From the NCBI RefSeq assembly GCF_000799715.1, contig NZ_JUHG01000019.1, positions 245,374 through 309,373 of the forward strand: a stretch of 64,000 bases of DNA, in the 5' to 3' direction. The stretch is from Martinezella rhizogenes (lineage in GTDB: Bacteria; Pseudomonadota; Alphaproteobacteria; Rhizobiales; Rhizobiaceae). Below, piece by piece: positions 63,978 to 64,000 of the stretch (within the stretch, counting starts at the first letter, position 1; the number at the start of each line of letters is the position of its first letter). The position numbers and the translations under genes were made by a program. A model generated the notes under the pieces. That model had not been told where the DNA came from. It was given only the letters and a program-made list of their open reading frames with translations, and ran no database searches.

Positions 63978-64000
63978 CTTATCTGAGTCTGAGGGGCGTT

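Noticed and set aside
63738..63986. Plus-strand open frame of 82 codons
   Set aside because: Cys- and Trp-rich composition, no ribosome site, and it lies opposite the better supported 54-codon gene.

Overview
The window reads like an accessory segment (large plasmid, chromid or genomic island) of a Rhizobiaceae bacterium (Rhizobium/Agrobacterium type). The reasons are high-GC coding, alphaproteobacterial forms of PheA, BetR-REC regulators and J-domain proteins, and many LysR, SDR and ABC-uptake genes with no housekeeping or RNA genes. The genus is an inference.

1-3.34 kb is decayed: the 3' part of a 2-hydroxyacid dehydrogenase, a flavin monooxygenase with a stop in its conserved core, a J-domain protein, an intact IS6-family element without matching target duplications, and 3' stubs of a solute-binding protein and an HxlR regulator. 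3.3-24.3 kb is a mosaic of small redox and regulator units (SDRs, MDRs, NmrA-like proteins, LysR/HxlR/AraC regulators, alpha/beta hydrolases, an MBL hydrolase, a GST and an EamA exporter), mostly regulator plus oxidoreductase pairs, with a collapsed LysE exporter inside.

24.6-32.6 kb is a tight eight-gene cluster: SAM methyltransferase, PheA paralogue, FAD-type and FMN-type 2-hydroxyacid oxidases, a three-part TrpXYZ-like ABC importer and a MarR regulator. A perfect 9-bp inverted repeat lies upstream. I infer an aromatic 2-oxo/2-hydroxy acid pathway that I cannot match to a described one.

33.5-52.4 kb is the most distinctive region. A secreted sulfite-oxidase-fold protein without an evident cofactor cysteine is coupled to a hybrid histidine kinase, which meets a BetR-REC regulator tail to tail. 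Next come a short ORF whose best ATG is out of frame at an A6 tract, a small membrane protein, a 2683-residue repeat protein, a small secreted protein, two paralogous small lipoproteins, a HlyB-type ABC transporter, a HlyD adaptor and a rhomboid protease with a TPR-like tail. The giant protein has about 24 calcium-box repeats interrupted by a DUF4214 domain, a YD-like region, and homologous modules near both ends. I read this as a type I secretion locus for a giant surface protein with its own accessory and perhaps processing factors. The outer-membrane TolC partner is not in the window.

52.5-63.9 kb holds a GNAT stub, a polyamine-type ABC operon led by an SDR, an IS3-type transposase stub, and a galD-like tautomerase plus taurine/aromatic-type ABC importer controlled by a divergent LysR gene (terminator at the operon end). 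A 5'-truncated hydrolase and a 54-codon gene close the window.
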